A stretch of DNA of 64,000 nucleotides from SB11 sp965222995 (GCA_965222995.1 OZ244977.1:310001-374000), one strand, 5' to 3'. Positions 8,163 through 17,006 are shown, numbered from the stretch's first letter. The notes: generated by a model not told the origin, from the sequence alone. Program-made: numbers and translations.

Positions 8163-8217
8163 TATGCTTTAATATGCTCAAAAATAATTCCGTTTTGGTA
8201 TTTTTATATATAATTTT

Positions 8218-9534
8218 CTAGGAATGCCTAGTGATATCAGCACCTAAAGCTTGTAAACGGCCATCAATATTTTCGTACCCTCTGTCTATCTGTTCTATAT
8301 TGTGTATAGTACTTGTACCTTTTGCACTAAGTGCAGCAATAAGTAATGATACTCCTGCTCTAATATCGGGCGACGACATGGTAATACCTTTTAATGATGA
8401 GCGGCGGTTAAGCCCCATAACATTTGCACGGTGAGGGTCGCACAATATTATTTGTGCTCCCATATCTATAAGATTATCTACAAAAAACAGGCGGCTTTCA
8501 AACATTTTCTGATGAATGAGCACATTACCTTCGGCTTGCGTTGCCACAACTAACATAATACTAATTAAGTCGGGGGTAAAGAGTGGCCAAGGTCCATCGG
8601 CTACTGTAAGTATAGAGCCGTCCATGTAGGTATCAATAGTATACTTTTCTTGTGAAGGGATATAAATATCATCGCCCCTAAACTCCATTTGTATACCTAA
8701 ACGCTTAAATACATTGGGTATAACCCCTAAATGCTCTACACCTGCATTTTTAATAGTAATTTCTGATTGTGTCATGGCAGCTAAACCAATAAAGCTACCT
8801 ACTTCAATCATATCAGGCAACATAGCATGTTCACAACCGCCTAAGTAATTTACGCTTTCAATAGTAATTAGGTTTGAACCATAACCACTAATTTTTGCTC
8901 CCATGCTGTTTAGCATGCGGCTTAGTTGCTGTATATAGGGTTCACAGGCAGCATTATAAATAGTTGTGGTTCCTTTTGCCATTACTGCCGCCATAATTAT
9001 GTTAGCTGTTCCTGTTACTGACGGTTCATCAAGCAGTATGTACGTACCTTTTAGTTCTTTAGCTTCAAGGTGAAAGAATGACTTTCCTGCTTCATCTTTC
9101 TCAACAGTGGTAACCGCTCCTAATTTTTCAAAACCTAAAAAGTGAGTATCTAATCGGCGGCGGCCAATTTTATCTCCGCCCGGTTTGGGCATATAACCTC
9201 TTCCATAGCGTGCCAATAAAGGACCAACTACCATTATTGAGCCTCGTAATCCTGCTCCTTTTTTGCGAAACTCATCGCTACGCAGATAGTCGAGGTTTAT
9301 ATCCTTGGCTTCAAATGTATAGCTGTTTGTGCTTAGCTTTTCTACCTTCACACCCATATCGCCTAAAAGCTCAATAAGCTTTAGCACATCTCGAATTGCG
9401 GGAATATTGTTAATGGTAACTTTTTCAGGGGTTAATAATACTGCTGAAAGGATTTGCAGTGCTTCATTTTTTGCCCCTTGGGGAGTAAGCTCGCCATGTA
9501 GCCTTTTGCCCCCTTTTATTTTAAAAAATGCCAT
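8218..9534 (-). CDS. murA: UDP-N-acetylglucosamine 1-carboxyvinyltransferase (MurA), Asp active-site variant
   Basis: 438 aa; catalyses the first committed step of peptidoglycan synthesis, transfer of enolpyruvate from PEP to UDP-GlcNAc, in the cytoplasm. K22 in QGAKNEAL and D322 in LFTPDL match known active-site residues. The loop that normally holds the reactive cysteine (Cys115 in E. coli) reads KPGGDKIGRRRLD, with Asp121 in the Cys position. This Cys-to-Asp change is known from naturally fosfomycin-insensitive MurA enzymes. The protein is otherwise full length and intact. It follows a DUF4290 gene by 9 bp. Confidence 0.95.
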   Translation of the reverse strand: MAFFKIKGGKRLHGELTPQGAKNEALQILSAVLLTPEKVTINNIPAIRDVLKLIELLGDMGVKVEKLSTNSYTFEAKDINLDYLRSDEFRKKGAGLRGSIMVVGPLLARYGRGYMPKPGGDKIGRRRLDTHFLGFEKLGAVTTVEKDEAGKSFFHLEAKELKGTYILLDEPSVTGTANIIMAAVMAKGTTTIYNAACEPYIQQLSRMLNSMGAKISGYGSNLITIESVNYLGGCEHAMLPDMIEVGSFIGLAAMTQSEITIKNAGVEHLGVIPNVFKRLGIQMEFRGDDIYIPSQEKYTIDTYMDGSILTVADGPWPLFTPDLISIMLVVATQAEGNVLIHQKMFESRLFFVDNLIDMGAQIILCDPHRANVMGLNRRSSLKGITMSSPDIRAGVSLLIAALSAKGTSTIHNIEQIDRGYENIDGRLQALGADITRHS

Positions 9535-9543
9535 TAGTACTTT

Positions 9544-10203
9544 TTAGTATTTGTTGCGGCGTTGTTTTTGGTTGCGGTAGTTACGGTTTTTGTTACGGTT
9601 ATTACGGTAGTTACTGCTGCGATGACTGCTTTGGTATCGAGCTACTTCACTGAGTGTTAAGTCATCAGGATTAACTTTTAGTTGTCCTTCAGAAAGTACA
9701 TCAATATGTTCTGCAATTGCTTCTGCCGATAGGTTTTCATCGTTCCAGTTTTTGCAGCTGTTTCGCATAAACGATGCTATCATATTTATAAAGTATTGTT
9801 TTTCTTCCCCATCTTCCATTGCAGCAGCATTTTCAATCATAGATTGAACGTTTCTGCCATAAAATCTAAACCGCGATAGATTACCTAAATAAGGCACTTT
9901 TTCAGGCTTTGTATTAATGGTTTCAGGCGTAGGTATGGGGTAAGGAGAATCTACATCAAGCGTAAAGTTTGACATAGCAAACAAGTGATCCCAAAGTTTG
10001 TGTTTATAGTCTGCGGTATCTCGCAAATGAGGGTTAAGATTACCCATTATTGCTATTACCGTATTGGCTTTGCGGTTGCGTTCTTCACGGTCTTCAATAG
10101 TGCCTAAATACTCTACTAAACGTTGCACGTTTCTGCCATACTCTGAAAATACTAATTGATTGCGAGCACTATTGTATTCAGGTAAATTATAATCTTCGTT
10201 CAT
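9544..10203 (-). CDS. DUF4290-family protein with Arg/Asn-rich tail
   Basis: 219 aa, soluble, no signal peptide. It matches the DUF4290 family as I recall it: YGRNVQRLVEYLGTIEDREER near the N-terminus and a second related segment (FYGRNVQSMIENAAAMEDGEE), suggesting an internal duplication. The last 30 residues are almost only Arg, Asn, Lys, Tyr and Gln, a basic disordered tail that could bind nucleic acid or a polyanion. It lies 9 bp upstream of murA. Its function is unknown; a role linked to cell-wall synthesis is suggested only by position. Confidence 0.85.
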   Translation of the reverse strand: MNEDYNLPEYNSARNQLVFSEYGRNVQRLVEYLGTIEDREERNRKANTVIAIMGNLNPHLRDTADYKHKLWDHLFAMSNFTLDVDSPYPIPTPETINTKPEKVPYLGNLSRFRFYGRNVQSMIENAAAMEDGEEKQYFINMIASFMRNSCKNWNDENLSAEAIAEHIDVLSEGQLKVNPDDLTLSEVARYQSSHRSSNYRNNRNKNRNYRNQKQRRNKY

Positions 10204-10294
10204 TAAAAAAGTGTTCTGCTAATTGGCTTTTATAAAGAAGTTGCAAGTTAAGGGTTAATTTTTTATTTCAAGGGCTTTACTCTGTAATACATAA

Positions 10295-10328
10295 AAAATC
10301 CCACTCAGAATTAACCTTGTGGGATTTT
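10295..10328 (-). terminator. Intrinsic terminator after the CsbD gene
   Basis: On the minus strand the stem AAAATCCCAC/GTGGGATTTT with a 14-nt loop is followed by further T residues, 24 bp after the CsbD stop codon. Confidence 0.8.
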
Positions 10329-10352
10329 GCTTAAAATGTAAGCACTATTCAA

Positions 10353-10544
10353 TTAAAGTTTGTCTATGAAGTCTTTGATTTCTTCTTTGGCTTTACCGGT
10401 GCGTTTTTGGATACGACCTAAAAGCTCATCTTCCTTACCTTCCTGGTATTTCAAATCATCATCGGTTAATTCTCCATATTTGGCTTTTACTTTACCTTTA
10501 ATTTGATTCCAGTTTCCTTTGATTTTATCTGTTGTTGAACTCAT
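10353..10544 (-). CDS. CsbD-family stress protein
   Basis: 63 aa, the usual CsbD length. The N-terminal KIKGNWNQIKGKVKAKYGEL and a later LLGRIQKRTGKAKEEIKDFI show the family pattern. CsbD proteins are small, highly charged, abundant in general stress responses and of unknown mechanism. Start is ATG. It lies at the end of a minus-strand group with a small unknown ORF and a DUF892 gene, and a terminator follows, so the three are probably one stress-responsive transcript. Confidence 0.9.
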   Translation of the reverse strand: MSSTTDKIKGNWNQIKGKVKAKYGELTDDDLKYQEGKEDELLGRIQKRTGKAKEEIKDFIDKL

Positions 10545-10549
10545 AATAT

Positions 10550-10753
10550 TTATTGTTTTTTATAGTTAATGAAATGAATTTTTAATTTTTCTTTGTTTTG
10601 TGTTAAATCGGGCTTTTTAACATCTAAATTATTTTTATTGCCCTCCTTAATCATACTATCTGAGGTAGATATGCCTTTTATTTGATGTAACTCGGCTTCT
10701 GATTCATCTATAGCCGAACCTAAAATGTTAATGTTTATATGATTAGAGAACAT
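10550..10753 (-). CDS. Small hypothetical protein in stress cluster
   Basis: 67 aa with ATG start, 5 bp upstream of the CsbD gene and 20 bp downstream of the DUF892 gene on the same strand. No recognised motif, no membrane segment; mixed charge, Asn/Lys-rich. I include it because it fills the gap between two co-oriented stress genes with tight spacing, but I do not recognise it and it could be non-coding. Confidence 0.5.
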   Translation of the reverse strand: MFSNHININILGSAIDESEAELHQIKGISTSDSMIKEGNKNNLDVKKPDLTQNKEKLKIHFINYKKQ

Positions 10754-10773
10754 AATTATTATAAATTGAATGA

Positions 10774-11274
10774 TTAATTACTTGCCACTGCTTTCTGATT
10801 AATTTTTTCCTGAGCTATTTGAGTTAATGTTTCATCGGCATTTTTCTCTTCTCTGAAAGACTCTGTTAATAACCTTACAATTTTGTTATAACCTAACCTG
10901 TCTGCGTAAGAAATTGCAGTACCATAGCCGGAAATTTCATAGTGTTCTACACGTTGTGCATCTGCCAGTAAACCTGCATCCATTACTTCTTCAGTTGCAT
11001 CTTCGTCTATCATACCTGTGGTTTCACGAACCAAGCCCTTCATAGCTTCACAAGTTTCACCTTCAGGACTGATGTTTAATTCATCAGCAATATTCTCAAG
11101 ACGACGTTTTTGCTCTTTGGTCTCATTATAATGCGTTTCAAAAGTTCTTTTCAACTTATCATCTGAAACACTGTTTATAATATTTGGATATGCGTCTAAT
11201 AACTGATTTTCGGCTGAATACAAATCTTTAATTTGATGTTCTAATAAATCATTTAAATTTTTAAGTTTTCCCAT
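10774..11274 (-). CDS. DUF892 / YciE-YciF ferritin-like protein
   Basis: 166 aa. The sequence is an all-helical ferritin-like four-helix bundle: NDLLEHQIKDLYSAENQLL, FETHYNETKEQKRRLE, AQRVEHYEISGYGTAISYA and a last helix FREEKNADETL. The Glu and His residues spaced along the helices (E17, E46-type positions, H-Y-E) match the di-iron sites of the family. YciE/YciF proteins are induced by osmotic or general stress; their exact chemistry is not settled. It is the first gene of a group with a small ORF and CsbD, both downstream. Confidence 0.9.
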   Translation of the reverse strand: MGKLKNLNDLLEHQIKDLYSAENQLLDAYPNIINSVSDDKLKRTFETHYNETKEQKRRLENIADELNISPEGETCEAMKGLVRETTGMIDEDATEEVMDAGLLADAQRVEHYEISGYGTAISYADRLGYNKIVRLLTESFREEKNADETLTQIAQEKINQKAVASN

Positions 11275-11370
11275 AATGCTTTCTTGTTTAGTTACACTTC
11301 ATATTGTTCAACCAGCATACCGATTTTATTTGGCAATACCACTTCTTGTTTTAATTTGCAGTAAAACAGA

Positions 11371-11390
11371 TTGTTAGTGTTTGCTAACAA
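11371..11390. promoter_or_regulatory. Perfect inverted repeat upstream of the stress genes
   Basis: TTGTTAG-TGTTTG-CTAACAA, a 7-bp perfect dyad with a 6-bp centre, about 100 bp upstream of the DUF892 start in a 255-bp gene-free stretch. It has no T run, so it is not a terminator; an operator is possible. Apart from this I see nothing definite in 11275-11529. Confidence 0.35.
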
Positions 11391-11529
11391 TAAATTATGT
11401 TTTTTGTAGCTGTGGCTGAATAGTGTGTAAACTCCCTATTTTGGGTAAAATGTTACACATTAGCAAAAGTGTATAAGTATAGATTTACTTGGGCAGGAAC
11501 TACAAAGTGATAGAGGTTTATAGGATATA

Positions 11530-12732
11530 CTAGCCTAACTTTCTTCTTTCAAGCTCTAGCTCAATTAAACTCAGTTCTCTGCCGGCTTGCCCTGCAACAG
11601 ATGAGTTCTCTTGCGCTCTACGGGTTAGGTAGGGTAATACTGCTTTTACAGGCCCGTAGGGTACATATTTAGCTACATTGTAGCCAGCATCAGAAAGGTT
11701 GAAACTAATATGGTCGCTCATACCAAGCAATTGACTAAAATATATGCGTGTATCATTGTTTTCCAATCCTTTTTTGGCCATTAATTTAGTTAAATACGCA
11801 CTACTCTCCTCATTATGTGTTCCGGCACACAGGCTCACAATATCAATATGTTCCATACATATTTCAAGGGCTAAATTGTAATCTTTGTCAGTAGTTTCTT
11901 TATCAGGCTGTATAGGCGATTCGTAATTTTTATCTTTTGCACGTTTCCGCTCTTTTTCCATGTATGCCCCACGTACAATCTTAAAACCTGCATAGTAACC
12001 GTTACCTTGTGCTTCGGCTATGCTCTTCTTCAAAAAAGCAATACGGTCGTGGCGATACATCTGTAAGGTATTATATACTATAGCTTTTTCTTTATTGTAT
12101 TTGTGCATGGCTGCTGTAGCAAGGTTGTCTATAGCATCTTGTATCCAGCTTTCTTCAGCATCAACAAACAGGCAACCCCCCTTTTCATAAGCGTGTCGGC
12201 ATATAGCATCAAACCTGTTTTCTACCCGTTGTTTTTCTGCCACTTCGTCAGGGGTTAAAGGTTTTCTGCTATTTATTTTTTCCAACAGGCTAAACCTGCT
12301 TATTCCCGTTACTTTAAAAACGCTAAAGCAAATATGCTCATGGGCTGAGGCCTCATCAATGGTGCTTATAATCTCGTTTTTAGTAGCATCCAATGCTTCT
12401 TCATCATCAGCACCTTCAACTGAGTAATCTAAAATGGTACCGACTTTGCAACTCCATAATTGCTTAGAAGTTGGGGTACACTCACCAATGGTTTCACCCC
12501 CACAAAACTGTGCAAAAACAGTGTTTTTTATTAATCCTTTAATGGGCAAACGCAGTTTCAGTGCAATGTGGGTAAGTGCAGGGGCTATGGCTATAAGCCA
12601 TTTGTATCCGAAAAACCTAAATAGTAAGTGAGCCTTTTTTAGTTCTTTATCGCTTTTTAGCTGAAATGCTATTTCAGTATTTTCAAACGAAAAAGAATTA
12701 GGGCTTCCCTTTGACAAAGAAGTTGTACTCAT
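11530..12732 (-). CDS. Proline dehydrogenase (PRODH domain protein)
   Basis: 400 aa, monofunctional. It oxidises L-proline to 1-pyrroline-5-carboxylate with FAD. Family motifs: VDAEESWIQDAID (beta/alpha barrel strand), YHDRIAFLKK-type helix region near YRHDRIAFLKK, KIVRGAYMEKER (substrate/FAD site), CAGTHNEESS, and the C-terminal VPYGPVKAVLPYLTRRAQEN carrying the two arginines that hold the proline carboxylate. No P5C dehydrogenase domain is fused. The aldehyde dehydrogenase at 45-47 kb is of another subfamily, so the second step is encoded elsewhere. ATG start; a promoter-like element lies about 65 bp upstream. Confidence 0.93.
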   Translation of the reverse strand: MSTTSLSKGSPNSFSFENTEIAFQLKSDKELKKAHLLFRFFGYKWLIAIAPALTHIALKLRLPIKGLIKNTVFAQFCGGETIGECTPTSKQLWSCKVGTILDYSVEGADDEEALDATKNEIISTIDEASAHEHICFSVFKVTGISRFSLLEKINSRKPLTPDEVAEKQRVENRFDAICRHAYEKGGCLFVDAEESWIQDAIDNLATAAMHKYNKEKAIVYNTLQMYRHDRIAFLKKSIAEAQGNGYYAGFKIVRGAYMEKERKRAKDKNYESPIQPDKETTDKDYNLALEICMEHIDIVSLCAGTHNEESSAYLTKLMAKKGLENNDTRIYFSQLLGMSDHISFNLSDAGYNVAKYVPYGPVKAVLPYLTRRAQENSSVAGQAGRELSLIELELERRKLG

Positions 12733-12796
12733 ACTAAAAGTAAAAAAGTGTTGGCAAAGCTATTTTGTTTTTAATTTGTTATTCTTTCCAACGCTG

Positions 12797-12826
12797 CAAA
12801 AGTAATTATACCACACATGCAAACAA
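12797..12826 (-). promoter_or_regulatory. Putative promoter for proline dehydrogenase
   Basis: On the minus strand TTG (12826-12824), 19 bp, then TACTTTTG (12804-12797), close to the phylum form TTG-N19/20-TAnnTTTG. A second -7-like TAGCTTTG lies at 12762-12755. The -33 part overlaps the first codons of the divergent metallophosphoesterase gene. Confidence 0.5.
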
Positions 12827-14112
12827 ACATGCTTCTTTTCAGACTGAGAATAATAGGTATTCTTATTATATTTTTTCTTTTACTTGATTTATATAGCTGG
12901 CGTGGGGTAAAGGCTTTGGCAGCAAAATATATCCCCAAAAGGGTAAAGTGGGTTAAAGTTTTTTACTTTGGGTTGAGTGTGATACTGCTTTTAGGGGTAT
13001 CTGTTTTGCTATTTTTCCCTGAACTGGAACAGTACAGAGTACCAAGAACTATTCTTAGTGCTTCAATGATAACCGTTATTGGGGCAAAGATTAGTTTTTT
13101 GCTTTTTGTTTTGATAGAGGATTTGTTGAGTACCATACAATGGGTAATTAGAAAAATTACCAATAGAAAAGAGCGGAGAAAGGTTGATGAAAACGATACT
13201 ACTATAGTAAAGGGAGCTAAAATAAGCAGGTCTCAGTTTATTTATCAATCGGGGGCTATAGTGGCAGCAGCGCCTATATATTTTTTTACCAGAGGGGCTA
13301 TAAAAGATGCCCATAATTATAAAATTCATAACATTACTTTACCCTCAGCAAATTTACCCGAGGCTTTTGATGGGATGAAAATTGTGCAACTGAGTGATAT
13401 ACATTCAGGGTCGTTTATAGATAAGGATGCAGTGTATAAAGGGGTGAAAATGGTTATGGAGCAAAAACCCGATGTATTTTTTTTTACAGGTGATATGGTG
13501 AACAACTATGCTTATGAAATGAATGATTATCTGGATGTTTTTGCACCTATTAAAGCACCTATGGGAAGCTATTCTACTTTAGGGAACCACGATTACGGAG
13601 ACTATGGCAGGTGGAATAGCAAAGCAGATAAGGCAAAGAACTTGGACAACCTTAAAGAACACCATAAAAACCTAAACTGGCAATTATTGAATAATGAACA
13701 TATTGTATTGGATAGAAGAGGGCAAAAACTAGGTGTTATAGGTGTAGAGAATTGGGGTAGTAAGGCTAGATTTCCCAAGTATGGTGATATGGAAAAGGCT
13801 AAAGCAGGTATGCCTGATACACCTTATAAAATCTTATTGTCTCACGATCCATCGCATTGGGATTCTGTTATCAGACCTAAACATAAGGATGTTGATTTAA
13901 TGTTGGCGGGGCATACACACGGTATGCAGTTTGGTATTGAAAACAAGTATATAAAGTTTAGTCCTGTGCAGTGGATGTATAAACAATGGGCGGGATTGTA
14001 TGCAGATGGTAACCAACATTTGTATGTAAACAGGGGGTATGGCTACATTGGTTACCCGGGCAGGGTAGGTATTTTGCCTGAGATTACTGTGATAGAGTTG
14101 AAGAAAGCGTAG
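12817..14112 (+). CDS. Membrane-bound metallophosphoesterase
   Basis: 431 aa. Three N-terminal membrane segments (about 8-24, 48-66, 77-103) are followed by a basic loop and a calcineurin-like phosphoesterase domain. Metal-binding motifs in order: QLSDIHSG, FFTGDMVNN, LGNHDYGDY, LLSHDPSHW and LAGHTHGMQFG, all five complete. Relatives hydrolyse phosphodiesters or phospholipids such as UDP-diacylglucosamine (LpxH/LpxG-like), but the substrate cannot be told here. Start ATG at 12817. Its 3' end overlaps the convergent glycosyltransferase gene by 29 bp, with no terminator between them. Confidence 0.9.
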   Translation: MQTNMLLFRLRIIGILIIFFLLLDLYSWRGVKALAAKYIPKRVKWVKVFYFGLSVILLLGVSVLLFFPELEQYRVPRTILSASMITVIGAKISFLLFVLIEDLLSTIQWVIRKITNRKERRKVDENDTTIVKGAKISRSQFIYQSGAIVAAAPIYFFTRGAIKDAHNYKIHNITLPSANLPEAFDGMKIVQLSDIHSGSFIDKDAVYKGVKMVMEQKPDVFFFTGDMVNNYAYEMNDYLDVFAPIKAPMGSYSTLGNHDYGDYGRWNSKADKAKNLDNLKEHHKNLNWQLLNNEHIVLDRRGQKLGVIGVENWGSKARFPKYGDMEKAKAGMPDTPYKILLSHDPSHWDSVIRPKHKDVDLMLAGHTHGMQFGIENKYIKFSPVQWMYKQWAGLYADGNQHLYVNRGYGYIGYPGRVGILPEITVIELKKA

Positions 14113-15604
14113 AGTCTGCAATTTCTTTTCTACCTTCAATTCTATAAACTTTCAAAGACTCTTCAAACTCTTCAATTACTTGTGTTTGGTAATGGGCTTC
14201 TATTTTAGGTTTAACTTCTTTTAAAAAACCAATTACCGTATCGCCTGTATTTAGCTCCTCTAAATTTTTTTGAATGATTATTTGCCCTTTGTTCTTCTCA
14301 AACATTTTCACCTGAAAATCTATATAGGGGTTATACCAATCGTTATCTACCCAACTATAACCGTTTAAATTTTTATTTTTTTGGTAAGCATCTTTCAAAT
14401 AAAAATTAAGGGCTTGTGCCTCTGCTTCCCAATCATTATTAAACTTAGGGGGGCTTACACTTTTAAAAATTGCTTTGTAAGGTAAAAAGCAAACTGCTAT
14501 AACTAATACATAAGGTAAAAAATTGAAACGCAAGTTGTTTACCCATACCGTTAGTAAATCTATAAGCCAATAAATGGTAATTGCAGCCAGTATTGCAACG
14601 AAAGGATAAACAGGGGCTTCATACCAAAGCATTTGTGTTTTTGCACTGGAAACCATGAACAGGAAGCCTATGGCACAACTAAACAAGAATAGTGTAGCCT
14701 TATTTATAGTCTCGTTTTTAATGAAAAGACCTAGCGGAATACCTAGAGTGCTTAACCAAAACCAATGGGTATAATGCTCGGTTCTCATTAAGTGTATGTA
14801 GAAACCGAAATATGGGTCTTCACCGATAAGGTGTTCACCAAACCTACCTGCTACATCCCAGTACCAAGCTGCGGCAATATAGCCGGGGCTGAAAGCCTCA
14901 CGTAATGCATAATATCCTACTACGGGTACTATGAAATAAAGAGCTGCCATGTAAGTTTGTTTTTGCTCAAAGAAGGTTAATTTTTTGTATCTGAAAAGGC
15001 TGTAAAGTAACAAACCGGGGAGTACCAATAATGCAGCAACAGTTTTTGTAAGTACTCCTAAAGCAAGTAAAATAAAGAACCACCTCAGGTATTTGTACTT
15101 ATCGGTTTCTAAGAAAAAGAAATATGCAAAAGCCGATGCGGTTGTGAAAAAAACCAGCATAGCATCATAATCGCCTGTGCGGGTTACGTGCCTTTGTATA
15201 TACCCTTGTGAGGTTACCAATACAATAACCGATATAAAACCAATCCATCTGTTTTTTAGGTAACGCAAACAAAACAACCACAACAAAATGCAGGTGAAAA
15301 AACCTGCCAATGCAGAGGGCAGACGGATTGAAAGTATGTTTAATCCCAGTGTTTTGATGAAGAATACTTGTGCCCAGTTGGTAAGCGGAGGTTTGGTACT
15401 CCACATTTCAGGCTTGCCACCGTAATGAACTACCAAAAAATTGTTGTTCTCACTCATTTCGTAAGAACTCATGGCTACACGTGCCTCGTCAAATTGCATT
15501 AAAGGCAACCTATCGAGATTATAAAACAAAGGAAAATATACTAACCCCAATAAGATGATAGGGAAGACGTATTTTTTGAAAATATTTTCAGTAGCCTCAT
15601 TCAT
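14084..15604 (-). CDS. GT39/ArnT-like membrane glycosyltransferase
   Basis: 506 aa integral membrane protein with about ten to twelve hydrophobic segments. The GT-C signature is near the N-terminus: LMQFDEARVAMSSYEM (Asp-Glu pair in the first periplasmic loop) and WSTKPPLTNW. Such enzymes transfer a sugar from a polyprenyl-phosphate carrier to lipid A, protein or another periplasmic acceptor. The C-terminal 130 residues are soluble. It could decorate lipopolysaccharide, in keeping with the Kdo and PagL genes in the window, but acceptor and donor are unknown. Its 3' end overlaps the convergent metallophosphoesterase gene by 29 bp. Confidence 0.88.
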   Translation of the reverse strand: MNEATENIFKKYVFPIILLGLVYFPLFYNLDRLPLMQFDEARVAMSSYEMSENNNFLVVHYGGKPEMWSTKPPLTNWAQVFFIKTLGLNILSIRLPSALAGFFTCILLWLFCLRYLKNRWIGFISVIVLVTSQGYIQRHVTRTGDYDAMLVFFTTASAFAYFFFLETDKYKYLRWFFILLALGVLTKTVAALLVLPGLLLYSLFRYKKLTFFEQKQTYMAALYFIVPVVGYYALREAFSPGYIAAAWYWDVAGRFGEHLIGEDPYFGFYIHLMRTEHYTHWFWLSTLGIPLGLFIKNETINKATLFLFSCAIGFLFMVSSAKTQMLWYEAPVYPFVAILAAITIYWLIDLLTVWVNNLRFNFLPYVLVIAVCFLPYKAIFKSVSPPKFNNDWEAEAQALNFYLKDAYQKNKNLNGYSWVDNDWYNPYIDFQVKMFEKNKGQIIIQKNLEELNTGDTVIGFLKEVKPKIEAHYQTQVIEEFEESLKVYRIEGRKEIADSTLSSTLSQ

Positions 15605-15704
15605 TCGTCAGCGCAAAGAAAATACTTTTCATAGAAATGGCTTGGAACTGCTGTTTAAGCATGAAAATCAATTTTTGTATCTTTACTCTTAAATATTCTT
15701 GGCT

Positions 15705-16175
15705 ATGAAAAAACTTATTTATGTATTTATATTTTGTATGTTGGCATCAGCCTGCAACAAAAGTGATGGTGATAATTCATCAAATACACCAGACCCCACA
15801 CCTGCTACCAAAACCGAATTGATAACTGCCAAACCGTGGAAATATATTGCGTGGACAGTTAACCCACCTGTAAAGGATAATAACAATAATTCTATTACGG
15901 ATATATTGGGAAATAAACCGGCTTGCGACCAAGACGATATACTTATTTTTAATGCAAACGGCAATGTAATTTTTGACCAAGGGCCTACTAAGTGTGATGA
16001 TGCTACCCCACAAACAAGTACTGCCGGTTGGGCTTTTAAAACAGGAGAAACCCAAATGGATATGGCTAACAGGCTCTACAACATCAAAACTTTAACAGCA
16101 AATGAGCTAAAAATAGAGTTTGAAGATATTGTGGGGAATAAAATCCATATTCATACCGTTACATTTAACCACTAA
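15705..16175 (+). CDS. Lipocalin-like domain lipoprotein
   Basis: 156 aa from the ATG at 15705; the in-frame TTG two codons earlier is less likely. A lipoprotein signal (MLASAC) is followed by a Pro/Thr-rich spacer and a small beta-rich domain with KPWKYIAW, DDILIFNANGNVIFDQ and YNIKTLTANELKIEF. This is the pattern of the lipocalin-like domain proteins common in Bacteroidota. Two cysteines (CDQD, KCDD) could form a disulfide. Function unknown. A TATCTTTA element at 15678-15685 is a degenerate -7 box. The stop overlaps the convergent DUF6265-like gene by 4 bp. Confidence 0.75.
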   Translation: MKKLIYVFIFCMLASACNKSDGDNSSNTPDPTPATKTELITAKPWKYIAWTVNPPVKDNNNNSITDILGNKPACDQDDILIFNANGNVIFDQGPTKCDDATPQTSTAGWAFKTGETQMDMANRLYNIKTLTANELKIEFEDIVGNKIHIHTVTFNH

Positions 16176-16636
16176 CGACGTTTGTAACGGTATTCATCAA
16201 CAATATCTTTACTGTTTATCAAAGCCTCGGTTTTTGCGTAAAGATTGTTTGCATCAATAAATTTATAGATAACCCTTTGGGGATTGTCGTGCTCTAAATT
16301 TTCAAAAGTTAACACTTTGGCTTTTGATTGGGTTTTGAGTGTAAACAATACGGGGTTGTTGTTATTTATCTGGGCTATAAACACCCAAAAGTTCCCTACC
16401 ATTTCAATTTTCATGGTTTCGGTAACTATAGTGTCTTTGCCTTTGATAACATAGCCTGTCCCTGTATAGCTATTAGTGGTGCCTTCTTCCCAGTTCTCGT
16501 AAATCTTCACTACACCAGCATCCATTTCCCAACTGCCCAAAAGCCATTTCAAATCAGACTTTTCTATGGTGTTTTGAGCCATTACACTTACCGAAGCAAG
16601 TGCAATGGTTATAAGTGTAAGTATTTTCTTTTTCAT
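16172..16636 (-). CDS. DUF6265-like secreted protein
   Basis: 154 aa with a clear signal peptide cut after VMAQ. The mature part has LKWLLGSWEMD near its start, GTGYVIKGKDTIVTETMKI and LEHDNPQRVIYKF, which resemble the DUF6265 family (a small lipocalin/beta-barrel-like fold). Function unknown. It begins 1 bp after the stop codon of the VOC-protein gene on the same strand, so the two are co-transcribed. Confidence 0.75.
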   Translation of the reverse strand: MKKKILTLITIALASVSVMAQNTIEKSDLKWLLGSWEMDAGVVKIYENWEEGTTNSYTGTGYVIKGKDTIVTETMKIEMVGNFWVFIAQINNNNPVLFTLKTQSKAKVLTFENLEHDNPQRVIYKFIDANNLYAKTEALINSKDIVDEYRYKRR

Positions 16637-16637
16637 T

Positions 16638-17006
16638 TTAGTTCATAGAATGTAAAGCCATTAAATTACTTTCGCTATCTTTAAACATAGCAAAATAACC
16701 CATTTCATCAGAAATTTTGGTTTTGGGTACCAATATACTGCCTCCGGCTCCTTCAACTTTATTTAGTACGTTGTTAAGGTCATCACCACCATTCAGGTAA
16801 ATTTTTAAACCCTCATTTGAAGGGGTATAATCATCACCCTTTACAATTGCACCTGAAACATTTGTACCGTCTGATGGAAAGAACCCCATTTTTGAACCCA
16901 TAAACTCATGCGAAGAGATTTCAATATCTAAAATGATTGAATAAAATTTTAAGGCACGGTCGAAATCCGTAGCAGGAATTTCAAACCAATTAATCATGTT
17001 TTGCAT
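16638..17006 (-). CDS. VOC-superfamily (glyoxalase-like) protein
   Basis: 122 aa with paired beta-alpha-beta-beta-beta modules of the vicinal oxygen chelate fold: INWFEIPATDFDRALKFYSI at the start and LVPKTKISDEMGYFAMFKDSE near the end. Members include glyoxalase I, dioxygenases and resistance proteins; no obvious complete metal triad marks a specific activity, so the function is unassigned. Start could be the ATG at 17006 or the ATG three codons later (16997). It is followed 1 bp later by the DUF6265-like gene. Confidence 0.85.
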   Translation of the reverse strand: MQNMINWFEIPATDFDRALKFYSIILDIEISSHEFMGSKMGFFPSDGTNVSGAIVKGDDYTPSNEGLKIYLNGGDDLNNVLNKVEGAGGSILVPKTKISDEMGYFAMFKDSESNLMALHSMN

